From: Rotaria sp. Silwood1 | Lineage: Eukaryota > Rotifera > Eurotatoria > Philodinida > Philodinidae | Direction of reading: 5' to 3' | Assembly (NCBI GenBank): GCA_905250075.1 | Contig: CAJNOP010000364.1 | Span: 1 to 64,000 of the forward strand | Length of the DNA: 64,000 nucleotides | Part shown: piece by piece, positions 26,172-42,300 of the stretch | How the letters are laid out: each line of letters begins with the position of its first letter | How positions within the stretch are numbered: the stretch's first letter is position 1 | Program-made: the position numbers and the translations under genes | Notes under the pieces: model-generated | What the model was told of the DNA's origin: nothing | What the model saw: only the letters and a program-made list of their open reading frames with translations | The model's database searches: none

Positions 26172-26870
26172 CATGCATATCCCATCAAAATATCGTCTCT
26201 GAAGTCATGAAAACAGTGAGATAATTTAGGATATTCATCGACGATTGACTGTCTCGATTCTCTTCTACCAAACATAGCGAGGCTGGATTTGGTCGGCATG
26301 CCTTACACATATAGTCACAAAAGAACTAGTGAGAATAATGATTACATGTTTTTGACTTGTTGAATGTATCATTTTATCAAAATAGGCCATCGATTATGGT
26401 TCGCGGTGATAATGTTATCATTCATGTCCCAAATCCCGTGTCTAATTGAACAGAACTATGTACATACAAAAAACTTACGAACATATAAATTTACTCAGTT
26501 TTCTTTTTTGTCGAAGGAAAGACGCTCAATGACAATGATATGAGATAATTCACCGTGAGTGAATGTTTTCGGAATATGATTAATAAAATGAAAACTCCTT
26601 ATGATAACAAGTCATTCATTGAAAGATATCAGGTTCGTCTATATATATATTTAAAGAAAAAAAAGAGCAATCTCATCAAGTTCATCATTATTCAAACTAA
26701 TTTTGAATAATTTCAAATTGTATTTTGATATATTTTAGTCAAAAGCTCGTAGATTAATATGACAGCGTTGATGTCACCTACAATTATTAAAAGAAATTAC
26801 AAGATAATTAAAATGCTAATAATATTTCTGTATTTCACACCGTTTTAGATCTAAAAGTATCGAATTAAGT
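26172..26870. other. Non-coding spacer between elements E and C
   Basis: AT-rich. No gene or structured repeat is seen. Confidence 0.5.
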
Positions 26871-26878
26871 CTTGTCTC

Positions 26879-27760
26879 TAGGGATGTGCAGTTTCGGTGA
26901 AAACACTGAATTACTGACAGTGAGCGAACTGGCTGCAGTGATACACTGACACTGATTTGCACTGTCTGCAGGGAGACACTATCAGGTCAAAAGCGGAGCT
27001 TCACCTGGGCGGTGTTCCCTCCTCAGTATCAGTGTGCCACTGCAGACAGTGCGGTCACTGTCAGTGCGTCACTGCAGACAGTTCGCTCATTGTCGGTGTG
27101 TCACTGCAGACAGTGCGCTCAGTGCAGAGATGTCCATCGCGGCTGAAAATCTGCCGCTGCCGCGCCGCGGCCTTAGAAAAAAAAAGCTGCCGCACCGCTG
27201 CCGCGCCGCGACGGTTTATAAAAAAATGTTGCCGCGACGCTGCCGCACCGCGATGACTTATAAAAGAAACGCTGCCGCGATGAATTATAAAATAAACGTG
27301 CCGCCACCGCGCCGCTGCCGCGACGGCTTTCAAAAAAGTGTTTCTAATTTCACTGCTGTGACTATATTTGACCAGAGATATGGGTACTAGTCCATCAGAT
27401 TTATTCAATATCAGGGCGTTTCATTTGTAAATCCTGAAATTCTATTAAATTCATACAGTTTTTCAATGTTTTCCAAAAAAACCCTGCCGCTACCGCGCCG
27501 CTGCCGCGATGGTTTTTTAAAAAATCTACCGCTACCGCGCCGCTGCCGCGATGACTTTTTAAAAAATCTGCCGCTACCGCGCCGCTGCCGCGGTGATTTT
27601 TTAAAAAAACCTGCCGCTGCCGCGCCGCCGCCGCCATCGCGGCAGCGGCAGCGGCAGCGCCGCGATGGACATCTCTGGCTCAGTGTCAGTGTCGTCAGCG
27701 TACCAGTGAACGCCAGTGCGGTTTTATCAGTGGTCAGTATACTGAAACTGCACATCCCTA
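26879..27760. mobile_element. hAT-like MITE with CACTGCAGACAGTG repeats (element C), host of a nested insertion
   Basis: An 882-bp element with perfect 17-bp terminal inverted repeats (TAGGGATGTGCAGTTTC, 26879-26895 and 27744-27760) and an exact 8-bp duplication CTTGTCTC (26871-26878 and 27761-27768). The interior repeats units such as CACTGCAGACAGTGCG in alternating orientation (about 26935-27120 and 27680-27740). It is split by element D; without D and one copy of D's target duplication it would be about 321 bp. The open frames across it are repeat artefacts. Confidence 0.93.
27125..27677. mobile_element. Nested GC-rich hAT-like MITE with CCGCGCCGC repeats (element D)
   Basis: A 553-bp element inserted in element C. 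It has perfect 19-bp terminal inverted repeats, CAGAGATGTCCATCGCGGC at 27125-27143 and its complement at 27659-27677, and an exact 8-bp duplication GCTCAGTG (27117-27124 and 27678-27685). The duplication is C-internal sequence, which proves D inserted after C. The interior is a tandem array of units combining GCCGCTACCGCGCCGCTGCC-like GC blocks with A/T linkers (TTTTTTAAAAAA type), strikingly GC-rich against the surrounding DNA. It has no credible coding capacity. Confidence 0.95.
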
Positions 27761-27768
27761 CTTGTCTC

Positions 27769-28076
27769 AGAACTTTTCAACAACATATCTAGCTATACAA
27801 TAGAGGTCACTAGTTAACAAATTGAATAACAATAAAATCTTGGGATTTGAAAAATTTACATGATTAAAAATTAAATTTTGACTTAGCTATCATTTCATTT
27901 TTTTATTATTCTCAAATATTTTGAAATAATTATCATAATCCTGTTGGTCATTGCCAAGCAATAATACATAAAAAATGGTTGTCAACATTCCGACATACTT
28001 ACCTATAAGAAGAAACAGTGTATTAGTGTTTTTCAATTGTCGTTCTCGTCATCAATAAACTAAACAATCGTTTACA
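27769..28076. other. CFAP52 upstream region
   Basis: 308 bp between element C and the CFAP52 start codon, presumably promoter and 5' UTR. No motif is assigned. Confidence 0.45.
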
Positions 28077-31000
28077 ATGACAACCACTAATGCTCAACCA
28101 GAACGACTTGATACATTACAAAGACTTGAACTTGAATCAACTATAGGATTCGAAGGTGAATAGTTTTATGTAAAGTTCTCTGATCAATATTATCTTATAC
28201 ATTGATAATTTAGGAAATGTTCCTCATGGTCTTAAATTACATCCTGATCGTATTCATATGATTTATCCATTAGGATGTAATTTAGTTATTGAAAATTTAC
28301 AAACACGACAACAAGAATTTCTTCTCGGACATAATAATAATGTTTCTTGTTTAACTATTTCAAATAATGGCAAATATATTGCCTCAGGTCAAGTGACATT
28401 TATGGGTTTTAAAGTAATATGAAATAAAATTTTAATCAAATCAATCGAAAGTTCTTTTCTTTAGGCTGATATTATCGTTTGGGATTATTCAAATCGTGAA
28501 CCATATGCTCGTCTTGTTTTACATAAAGTTAAAATTGAAGATTTAGTTTTTACTGCATCAGATCGTTATCTTATATCATTGGGAGGACAAGATGATGGGG
28601 CTATCATCGTTTGGAATATTGAAACAAAAGAACCTGTATGTGGTAGTCCAGCTCAACATAAAAGTGCTGGTATAACTTATTGTTTGGCTGCATCAAAAGA
28701 AGATGAATATCAATTTTATAGTGCTGGAAAGTAAGTAAAGATAAAAATCATTGTATAGATTTTATTTTTTTTTAAATACAAAATTTCTAAAAAATTTAGT
28801 GGTACACTTCGATTCTGGCAATTAGATGTACCTAATCGAAAAATTCGACCAACAGATATTAATACAGGTGTTGTTAAACGAATTGTTAAATGTATGACTG
28901 TAAGTAAATGAAAATTTTACATTAAAAGAAAAAGAATATTATATATATATATATATGTAAAGGTTTCACCGGATGGTGTTAATCTTTATTGTGGTACAAC
29001 AACAGGTGATATTCTTATGATTTATATTCCGGCTACACAATTTAAAACAATTGGACCTGAAAAGAAAAAATATTCTATGGGTATTACAGCTATGCAAGCA
29101 TTGGTTAATGGTGATGTTTTAATTGGTACAGGTGAAGGAAAAGTTCATATTACTGAAAAAGAAACATTTAAATCATTAAAGTATTATGATATAAGAATTT
29201 ATTAAGAGATTTTTAGTTTAATTTTTGTTTTATTTATTTAGATCGTTACAAGCTCTTGGTGAAATTACTTCATTAGCATTAAGAGGCGAAGGTCATATGG
29301 TATAAAGTATTTCTAATTAATTATTTTAAAATAGAATAGATTATATCGGAGATGAGACTTCAAGAGAAGTGACAGATAAATTCCTATTTTTCGAATAGAA
29401 AAATTGAACTTTTTTCAATACACAAATAACATTCATATTTTAACTTCAATTATTAAGTCACTTGGCTATAAGTCTAGAAAGAACTATTTAAATAGTGTGA
29501 TAAATGAAAATTTTAGATTATTTCATGTATGAAATAATTTACTTCTTCGTGTTACTCTCCATATTATCTATTAATATAGAATAGTCACAAAAAGTTCTGC
29601 TATCGGGTAGAAAGTATACGAACTTCAATCTTTTTGTCTGATGTTCTGATCGTAAACAACACAGATCTAAATGCAAAATATTTGCGATGAAAACAGGAAT
29701 TTGTTGACACTTTTCTAGTTTCACCGTGAATCTCTTCTCCATTGGTGACTAAGATTGTGAAATATTCAAAATAAAATTGATTAGAGCAAGAAACTCACTG
29801 AAGAAGATTTAAAAGTTAACGGCTAAAACTAGCCGAAGATATCGATCATTTTTTGACAATGTTGAATGGGTGATTTATATTTCCTATGTTGAAATATTTT
29901 GATCTAAAGAAAAACTCTATATTGACTTTCTAGCTTCTCGACATGAAGGCTAATCAAGTTCTTACGATTAAATTTTAGCTGTTGTTACAAATACTGTATA
30001 TCTCGAAAAAAGTATTTTTCTATAGATTTTTATTGGTACAAATCGATCACATATATACAAAGTAAATTATGCTGATTGGAAAATGGAATTAATAAATACA
30101 TGTCATAATTCTCCAGTACAAGATATTGCATTTCCATTGTAAGCTTAAATAGAGAAAAAAAACGAGATTGATCAATTGGAATTGAAATTTTTTTTTTTTC
30201 TATAGTGGAAGTTCAGAATTATTCGGTACATGTAGTTATCAAGAAATTCGGTAAGAATACAAAGAAATATGCATAATGAAAATTCTTTTAATTCATTTAG
30301 TATTTGGCATGCATCAACTGGTAATGAATTATTACGTATTTCACAAGCCAATAAAACATGTAATTCAATTTGTTTTACTCGTGATGGTAAAATGATTATT
30401 AGGTATGAATGAAAAAAATTCATTTATTTTTTCTTCAAAAAAAAAACAAAAAACAAATTTCTAGTGGATGGGATGATGGTCGTATTCGAGCATTTTATCC
30501 TGAATCTGGTCGTGAAATGTTTACAGTCAATGATGCACATCATCGTGGTGTTACAGCAGTTGCTGTTACAAATGATTGTCGTCGTATAGTTAGTGGTGGT
30601 GGTGAAGGAATGATTCGAGTTTGGCAAATAAATCCAAATTCTCAAGAACTTTTAGCAACAATGAAAGAACATAAAAATGCTGTTGTTTCAATTCGTATTA
30701 ATAAATCAGATACAGAATGTGTTACAGCATCACTTGATGGTACTTGTATTATTTGGAATTTAAAGTAAGAAAATAACCAAAAAAAGAAAAACAACAAAGA
30801 ACAATTCAATATAAAAAAAAAAAAATTAAGAAAGAAATTCTCTTGTTTTATTTAAGACGTTTTGCACGTAATCAAGTTTTATTTGAAAATACACTTTTTC
30901 AATGTGTTGCTTATCATCCTGAAGAATATCATATAATAACAGGTGGTACAGATCGAAAAATAGCCTATTGGGAAGCAACAAATGGTGCACAAATACGTGA

Positions 31001-31324
31001 ATTAGAAGCATCAAAAAGTGGAACAATTAATGGACTTGATATTGATAGTGTTGGTAATTATTTTGTTACAGTTAGCGCCGATAAATTAGTGAAAGTATGA
31101 ATATTGTCTCTTCTTTTTTTTTTTTTATTGCTCAAAGTAAACACGCCTTTTTTTTTTTCTTATTTTAGTTATGGCGTTATAATGAAGGTGACGTACATAG
31201 TGTTGGTATTGGTCATGGTAGTGAAGTGAAGAAAGTTCGAATCTGTCCAAATACTCAACATATTATATCTGTTGGTGCCGATGGAAGTATTTTCCGATGG
31301 AAATTTCCCAAAACAGCTGTTTAA
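28077..31324 (+). CDS. CFAP52: Cilia- and flagella-associated protein 52 (WD40 repeats)
   Basis: An axonemal microtubule inner protein of motile cilia, formerly WDR16. Twelve exons: 28077-28155, 28214-28413, 28465-28730, 28800-28899, 28963-29180, 29242-29299, 30026-30138, 30206-30250, 30301-30402, 30465-30764, 30857-31094, 31169-31324 (1875 nt, 624 aa; human about 620). Family hallmarks in order: HMIYPLGCN, YIASGQVTFMGFKADIIVWD, SLGGQDDGAIIVW, GTTTGDIL, LRGEGH, DDGRIRAF, SGGGEGMIRVWQI, ECVTASLDGTCIIWNL, LFQCVAYHPEE, GGTDRKIAYWEA, ending SADGSIFRWKFP. All introns are about 50-90 bp except the 726-bp intron 29300-30025. Its presence agrees with a ciliated animal. Confidence 0.95.
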
Positions 31325-31457
31325 GAAATTTAAAAAAAAAAAAAAGAATAAATTAACTTCAAGAATAATTTACTCTGTCGTCTCTCTTTTTTTTTTCTAT
31401 AAATGTATATGAGGAAAAAAAAATATATAACATGAATCAATGATGATGTTCAGTTAT

Positions 31458-32559
31458 CTAAGATATAGCATCAACACGCATTTTTCGTTTTCGATTTCGT
31501 TTTCGTAATGACCCCATAGATAATAAACGACAAATAATATCAATAAGTAGAAAAATTGCAGCTAGAAGTCCAAAACCCTATAATAAATATTTTACTTAAT
31601 AGAAAACAAAAGAACAATGATAACTAACTGCGGCTGCACCAGCTGCACCAGTTTGTGCTTTACGATAACCATTTGGTGTTGATTGATAAGAATTTGATGT
31701 ATAACGAGAACCAAATATAGTTGATAATTTTACTTCCCAAAAAATTGCAGCAATAGATATGGCAAGAACAAGAAGAAAGAATAGAATTAATATGATGGCA
31801 ACCTAAACAATAAACAAATATTTATACGGTTTGTTTTTTATTATTGATAAGCATCTTATCAAATGACATAATAGTAATGCATAGAAATTAAAGATTTACG
31901 GTATTAAGAATTAAACAAGGAAGTTTTTTTGTTCATTTCCTAATTTTACGATTTTCAATTATATTGATTTAGAAAAAAGTCATGTTTCTTGGTAGAAATT
32001 TTAACGTAGCACAAATAGATAATATTATAGCTATTCGTTTCATTTTTATCACTTGGAACAACGAATACATTGCCTATATTATTAAGAAAAACAATAATCA
32101 AATTGTTTTACATACTACTTTAGTAGCAATTTTCCAAATTTTTCGTTTACGTAATGCTCCAAATACATGAATTAAAAAAATAATTAAAACAGCAACAAGA
32201 CTAAGAACAAAAATAACTATTGTTGCTGTTTTAACTGTATTTGCCGAAAGTGATCTATATGAATCTGGTGATGAATTTTCACTACATTCCACTAGTGCTG
32301 CAACATATTGATTTGTTGTATAACCTTGACATATTTCTGAAACCCAATCAGCTTGTTGTGCCCAGCCAGTAGATGCAATCAATGCACATATCATACCAAA
32401 AAAGAGACATATCAATAAAAGAAGAAAATAATTAAAATAAGATTTTTTTTTTATTTCTAATTAGAAACAAAAAAAAAAACTTCATTTTACCATAGTGAGA
32501 ATTTCAAGAATTCCCAATATTGATCTCCAATAAGAACGATCACGACGATAAACTCTCAT
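31458..32559 (-). CDS. Four-transmembrane (MARVEL-like) membrane protein, splice junction 1/2 unresolved
   Basis: A predicted tetraspan protein in four exons: 32559-32491, about 32456-32116, 31802-31629 and 31577-31458. Exon 1 reads MRVYRRDRSYWRSILGILEI, a charged N-terminus leading into helix 1 as in MARVEL proteins. Exon 2 continues NYFLLLLICLFFGMICALIAS, then a luminal loop with CQGYTTNQYVAALVECSE and helix 2 (ATIVIFVLSLVAVLIIFLIH). Exon 3 has helix 3 (VAIILILFFLLVLAISIAAI) plus a Tyr/Ser-rich segment. Exon 4 has helix 4 and a basic tail ending KMRVDAIS. Exons 2-4 join in phase 0. The only obvious donor and acceptor between exons 1 and 2 (32490 / 32458) put a stop in frame, so that junction is wrong or the sequence has an error, possibly in the A10 run. 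The family call is tentative. Confidence 0.7.
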
Positions 32560-33673
32560 TTTTTTTTTTTTTGTCAAAATACTTATTCTTTTTCTTTGAT
32601 GAATTCAAAATGATTGACCTCCTGCTGAATAAATTTTTTTTTCTTATATTTAAAAATTACATATTTTTTTCTTTTATTTCGGAAAAGAAAAAAAAGAAAC
32701 ATAAAACGTAACTAGGCATAATTGTTTGTATAGATTAAATAAGGATAAACATGATGATGATAAATTTACATATTATCTATCATTAAATATGTTTTTCATT
32801 TTCTTAATATTCTATAATTATCGACTCTTATTATCACGATAATATCCATATCTAGCATTACTTTTTGCGTGTAATCCAAAGATTCCTAATATTCAAAATG
32901 AGTATAAACTTAATGACCTAATCATTCGATTTCAGCCGTGGAAAAAAATCATGAACATATTTAAAAATAGATCATTCAAAAAAAAAGAAATATATTCGCA
33001 TAGTATCTACATTTCTACAGATTGTTTTTTTTTTGTCTTTATCAAATATATATCTCATTTAATCTCTACATGATGCACATAGTCTTGATTGAAAAGCGAT
33101 TAATCAATTGATAAACTTCTCTCATCATTTTAGATTACCAAAAAGAAAAAAAAGAGAAAAATTTGTAGTGCTTCCCGTTTATTCTCGATATATTATCATT
33201 TGCTTAGCTCCTTCATTATGTTGATTGCTTGGGCATGATATTTCATCGTTCTCTTGTGACTATGTATTATTAATTAGTTTATTGTACATCTCTTCTATCT
33301 TAATGTTTAGATTATTTCCTTTTTTTTTGTTTAGTATAATCAAGACAATAGATTAAAACCGTTACAAAAATGAATTTCTTTTTAACTTCTTCTGCGCATC
33401 ATTCATCGTTTTATTTGAATCATCCAAAAACGAGTTTGTTTTTTTTTAAATATTATTAACAATATCAATGAAGAAAAAAAAGCTACGTCACCAACATCAT
33501 TCAACAATGAATAAAATACCCTTGAAAAAAAAAGAAAAAAAAAAAAAAAAAGAAAGGAACAAATGTGTAAAAGTAATGAGAAAAAAAAAGTTATAGTCCT
33601 GGAACGTTTCATTTTTATTATCAGTAGAAGAAAAACAAAACGAAATTTTATTCTCTTTTTTTTGCATTATTTA
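32560..33673. other. Non-coding region between two minus-strand genes
   Basis: AT-rich, with many homopolymer runs (for example 33527-33551). It includes the promoter side of the tetraspan gene and the 3' UTR of PCYT2. The short open frames here are low-complexity and not credible. Confidence 0.55.
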
Positions 33674-36262
<2,589 letters not shown>

Positions 36263-36397
36263 ATTTTTTTATTGCTATAAAGATATACAACAAATAAGTA
36301 CACACATATATATATATCAATCGATTATTCATTCGTCAAATACTATACCATAAAAATAAAGTAAAATAGATGTCGTTATTTTAATTTATTAATTCCT
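36263..36397. promoter_or_regulatory. Compact divergent PCYT2 / TDRD12-like promoter region
   Basis: Only 135 bp separate the two opposite start codons, so the promoters must be shared, overlap transcribed sequence, or lie in 5' UTR introns. No individual motif can be assigned beyond an (AT)n stretch at about 36305-36318. Confidence 0.45.
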
Positions 36398-39300
36398 ATG
36401 GATTGGTTTTTATATGAACAGGTGGAGAGGCTACTAGGTTTGATTATTATATTGGTAATCCGTTGAACAAATTTAACAAAAGAAAAAAAACTAAAATAAA
36501 ATGGATTACAAACTTTTCTTTTTTTAAATTTTATCTTTAAGATGCCATCGATTTAAGTCCGGTGAATAAAAAAAAAAAACCAAAAAGAAAAATGTTATTA
36601 TCAAATCTACGGGAACGGTCTTTATGTCTTATAAATTCCGAAAATCTTGATCCAACATTTCAACCATGGCTTACAATTTCAGATGCTAAATTTCATCCTG
36701 ATGTTTGGTATGTTGAATTAATAATAATAATAATAATAATAATCAATTATTCATATATTCTAGTGCACTTTATTGTCATGCTAATATAAATCCAATTCAA
36801 TCAATTCAAACAAATTATTTACCACCATTTATATCTTATTTATGGCCATTAATACATCATGGTGCTAATGTATGGGCTGTTGATCATCCTACAACACGTG
36901 AAACAACACCAATGAAATTTGTTGTAAAATATGATTTATTAATATGGGATTTTTTCTATCGTTCAACAAATATTAATCCATCATTAAATTCAAATATTAT
37001 TTATCCAAAAATATTAATTCTTGCACCGGATTGGTTTACTTGTGAAAATGCATATAAACATTTATCGAATGTTAATACAGATATACTTAAAAAAATTCTC
37101 ATGTGTTGTATTTATGAAGGACAAAATATTGAAAATGAATTATATAAGAAATTATTAACACAAGGTTGTGATCTTCTTATAGCTACACCAACGATTGTTA
37201 ATGATTTAATACAAAAACGTCATATACATTTTGAACGACTTGAAATGATTGTTGTAAGTTTTTGATGTTGAATATATTTTACTATTATTATTTTAGATAA
37301 GAATTAATTTTCAAGGAGAAAAAAATTGTTTGTTTGTTATTTTTTTTTTCACTAATTGATCAATTCAAAATTTTTACTTAGATAGAAATTTGCATTTGTT
37401 TCACCAAAAACAATCTATTCGAGGAAATTGTGAAAGTCATCGTTAGAAATAATATCGATCTCATTGGCGAAAAAAGTGAATGTTATCTGCAATTAAGTTG
37501 AGAGAAAAATATTTCGTAACAATAATGAATACCTGATGAATTTTAACTGAATTTCGTCTTCCGAAGTCAGTTGGCAACTAGCAAAGAAGCCACTCGAACT
37601 TACACTATTTTTTTGAGCTCATGAGCAGGTTTTGGCAAGACTGGAAAAGTCTTAAAGGGTTCATCTCTATAGACCTTTGGAGTCGAGTTGGAAATCATTT
37701 TATTGAATTTTTCGATCCAATTTCACATCCATACCGAAAATCCAAAAACAGAATTTTAACTTGAAATTTCGTCCGTACATAGGTCGAATGATCTGTAGAA
37801 CATCTTAAAAATTTTAGCCGAAATGAATGTTCTTTTGTCGAAATATTAAGTTTATTTCAAAGTTTAGTATTTCACCAGAAGAAATATTCTTTTCGACTGG
37901 ATATTTTAAGGATCATTCGACCTGGTTATAGGCGAAATTTCATGTCAAAATTCTGTTTTCGAATTTTCCGATATACACGTAAAACTGAGTGAACAATTCA
38001 ATAAAGCGAGCATAACTGGGCTTCAAAGATTTATGGATACGAACCTTTTTTAGATTTTTGTGAGTTTTGCCAAGGCGCTCTTGTAAGTCTAAGATGAACT
38101 CAAACAACAGTTATTAGTTCAGATGTTTCCCTCATAAGAATTTTAGTTGATTTTTCTATGATTGTAAAAATGCTCCATAAGTTGGATAAATATTTTACAA
38201 GCATTTCTACATGTAACAGCGGTTTTGAATTTTAAAAAGAAAACTGATCGATATGTCGTTTTGGATTATAATAGATGTATAAATAATTTAAAGCTAAAAA
38301 CTAAATTTATCTACTCCAATAAATCGCTAATGATTATTTTGGTTTAAATTACTGTATCTCAAATTACTAGCTCAACAATTTTTTTACAAGCAATTATCCG
38401 CTTCTCTGTAAATCAAATTTGAAATCTGAATTCGTTTAAACTTTCTCACAAATAATCAACAATCTCATAATACATTGTTTTTTTTTCAGTACGATCAATT
38501 TGATCTTCTTCTTCAAACAATTGAATTCATAAATGAAATATTAAATCTTATTCAATTACATACAAATAAAACTAAATCTATACAAAATCTTTTTCTATCT
38601 CGTATTGTAAATCAACAAACAAAAAATTTTATTAATGAATATTTTTCAACAAATAAAAATTATTATTATCTTTCATCATCAATGATGGAAACACATATAT
38701 ATAAAAATTTTTTTGTCTATTGTGAACCATGTCGAAATTGGTCTGAACGTAAATATATTATTAAAGAAACATTAGATTTAGCATCACATTGTAAAAAAAA
38801 AATTATTATGTGTGCACATCAAACACGTCGTTTAGTAACAATGCAAAGTATTCTTAATGATTTATCAATACAATCTATATTAATACATGCACAATTACAT
38901 TATGATGAAATTCAACAATATATACATGAATGGCAAACAATAAATGATCGTTTATTAATATTATTAATTCAAGATGATATATTAAATGATATAATTATTG
39001 ATAATACAGATATAATTATACATCTTGATGTTCAACGTCTTATATGGTATCAATTATATAATCAACGTATGAAATTAATTCATAAACATTTATTAACTAA
39101 TGATCATAATAATAATAATAAAATAAAAAAAAATGAATTAACATCATTAAAATTAATTGAAAAATTTTATCAATCTAATACATTAATAAATATACCATTA
39201 ATTGTTATATTATGGCCAGGTGATTGTGCACAAGTAACATATGATTTAATTATTTATATTAATAATTCAAATAATTATTTACATCCATTAATTGAACGTT

Positions 39301-42300
39301 TAGCTAAAAATAATTGTTATGAATCATTACATGCAAAAATAAATGTTGAATTATGTCCAACATTAAAAATGTATGGACAATGTTTAAATGATAAAATTTT
39401 AAAACGTTGTCCATATAGACATCATTTTCATTATGATATTGATTATATTGAACAAGAACAACAAGAAAATAAAAATAATAATAATTATTTAACAAATTCA
39501 TATGAATTATGTTTACCTAATAAAGGTGAAATTGAATTACGTATAACACATATTAGTGATGGAAATCGTTTATGGGCAAATATATTACGTTCAAGAAATG
39601 ATATTAATCAAACATTAATTAAAATATTTGATTATGATATATTTTATAAACAAATTGAAGATGCTTTTAATAATGTTAAAAATCAACCATTAAGTGAAAT
39701 TGTATACGGTGAAATTTATTTTTATATTGATAATAATAATAAAGTACATCGTGTTTATGTTTATGAACAAGAACATACATATTTTGATATAAGACGAGCT
39801 GATTCAATATTAAATAGATTATTAAAAGTATCGAATACTATTATAAATAAAAATAATAATGAAGATACAAATAAACAAATATCAACTATTCATAAACAAA
39901 AGTAATTCTTTTTTTTTATAATTTATTAACTAAATAGATTATTTTGTCTGCATATGAAGAATTAAGATTTTTTTGAGAAATAATAAGATAAAAAAATATT
40001 ATTTAAAAAAAAAAAAATTTATTCTGTATAGTTTTTATTAGTAAATTCTTGCTCTGCAGTCAATACGACAATCACATGATCAGTTCTGGGCCCTCTCTGT
40101 CTCTCAATAATTATTTTTTAACCAATAGATATTCATGTTTTTTTGCAAAAAATCTTCGAATTTTCTGAGTAAGCATTTCTTGAGGGTAGAGACCGATAAA
40201 TTGAACCCAATGAGCTCTACTTAAGGCCCCTCCTGTCCCTCAAAATTCGACCTCAGACAAAGAGCGTCCGAATGGCATGAAATTTTCAGGATATGTTTGG
40301 GCTGGTGAACCATGGCTATGATAAAATTTTCAGCCCTGTACCATGACGTTCGATAGAAGTATCAGTCAAACAAGGTTCAAAAAATAGCTAATTTTGTCTC
40401 CAAAACTTCTCAGTAGTCTTCAGTCTATACATTTGACTTTCTTTTTTGTTTATTTGAAAGAGCGTGTCAGAATGCAGTGACTATGAGAGCCGTTTTTTTT
40501 TAAACTCTTACTTTTAAGGGAAAAAAGGAATCGAAAGTTCAATGACTCAAAATAAAAACTCTAAAAAAGTGACACTCTAATTATATAAAGGTTTATATAT
40601 AATAAAAAAAGCTGGCTCTTATAGGTACTACAGTTTTGCACGCTCTTTCAAACAAAAAAAAACTATTGACTACAATAAAACTCCTTCGAGAATAGGGGAT
40701 GTCAGAAATCTTGAAAAACTTTTGAAAAAAAAGAGGTGCTGAGTAATAATTTTTGTCGTGTATGAGAGATCAGATCATGGGCTATCTTTCTCTGCATTTA
40801 TCTTAATTTCGGTGATTTTGACGAAAAGTAACTTTTTTGAGAGTGGAAGCCTTAAGGGAGATGAGTTATCACTTTTATGTATTATGGTTCCATATCTGTA
40901 ATGCTTCACTCGAGGTATCATTTTTGGAATTTATTCTCCATGAACTCGTATTATCGTGTTTTTCTTCATGAATGGTTTTGAGTGATGCTTGAAATAGTAA
41001 TTGTCCAATTAAATTTCATAGCACTTGAGAAGCAAAGTGGTTCTTGAGAGAGAGAGCTTAGCTTTTGGGTATGTTCTAGAAGAATCTATTGTTGAATAGA
41101 AATTAAAGACGATTGACTGAAAAATAGGATCTTTTTAAAGTGATCGCAAAATAGTGTTGATCACTGGTCTATTCACCCTATGTTCATGTGTTCTTCCAAC
41201 AGTTCTATCAGGAGATTGTAATACATATACAATAATCGTGAACGATGTTAAGTTCGTCTATTTAGAGAGTATTAAACGTTTTTGATATTCAGTAGTGTTT
41301 AGAAGCTAGATGAAATTATCATTCATATGATTTCATTATTAAATAATAAAAACAAAACTATATTTTATATTTTTAAATATTAGCTTTTCGTCTTTATAAT
41401 GTCGTATTATAAATTGAGAAATGACTAGAATTTCGAAATAATCAAAGATTTTTTTTAAATTGTAAAAAGAAAACAATTTGAAATTAGCAATGTAAATGCT
41501 ACTAAACTCAGTCACTCGACTTATACTTTAAAGAGTCTATTGAGATTCTACAAATGAAAGCGTACAAAGAAACCCTCTCAAAAGTTAAATGTACTATTCT
41601 CTTGAGACTATATGACATTAAAACAGTGACGATAAGTAGTGAACAAATTTGTTTTGATTCGATTTACTGAATTAGAAGCGATTTACTCAAGTGTTGTCGT
41701 ACCAGCGTAGAATTACTAAGAACCTGAATGATCAAATTTCGAACAGAAATTTTATCTACAAATAGATTTTATAATCTTTAGAAACACTCTAAAGTTTGAA
41801 TTTGAAGAAATATATCCGCATCGAAATATGAATTTGTCATAGAGGGTGTGAATGTTACAGACACGAAAATCGAATCAACACAAATCGCTTTTAAAACTCA
41901 TTATAACCGATCGAACAGCAATAGTGTCAAACAAAAAACCTATTTAATAGTGAAAAATGTTCCTTCATTAGTTCGTAATTCAAGAGGTATCGAAAAACCT
42001 ATTCTATATTGCTGATCATTTCTTCTTTCTTTATTAATTCTACAAACTTTTATATTAACATAATGACAATTTAATTTTATAATCGTACAAAAAAAAATTT
42101 ACAAGAAACAAATTCTATGAAATTTTTTTTTTATAATTTTTATTTAGTTCATCTCCGACAACAGTCAATCGTCCAATGTTAGTTGTTTTCAGTCTTGATA
42201 CTGGTATAACATTTACATTAAAATCTAATGAACATCTCTATCCTATTGAACCATCTTCATTAAAACAATATCCTCCATTAGCAACTGAAATTATCTTATG

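Noticed and set aside
26957..27792. Several overlapping open frames on both strands (for example 27034-27390, 27411-27755)
   Set aside because: They are translations of the repeat arrays of elements C and D; Arg/Ala/Cys-rich repeats appear in all frames.
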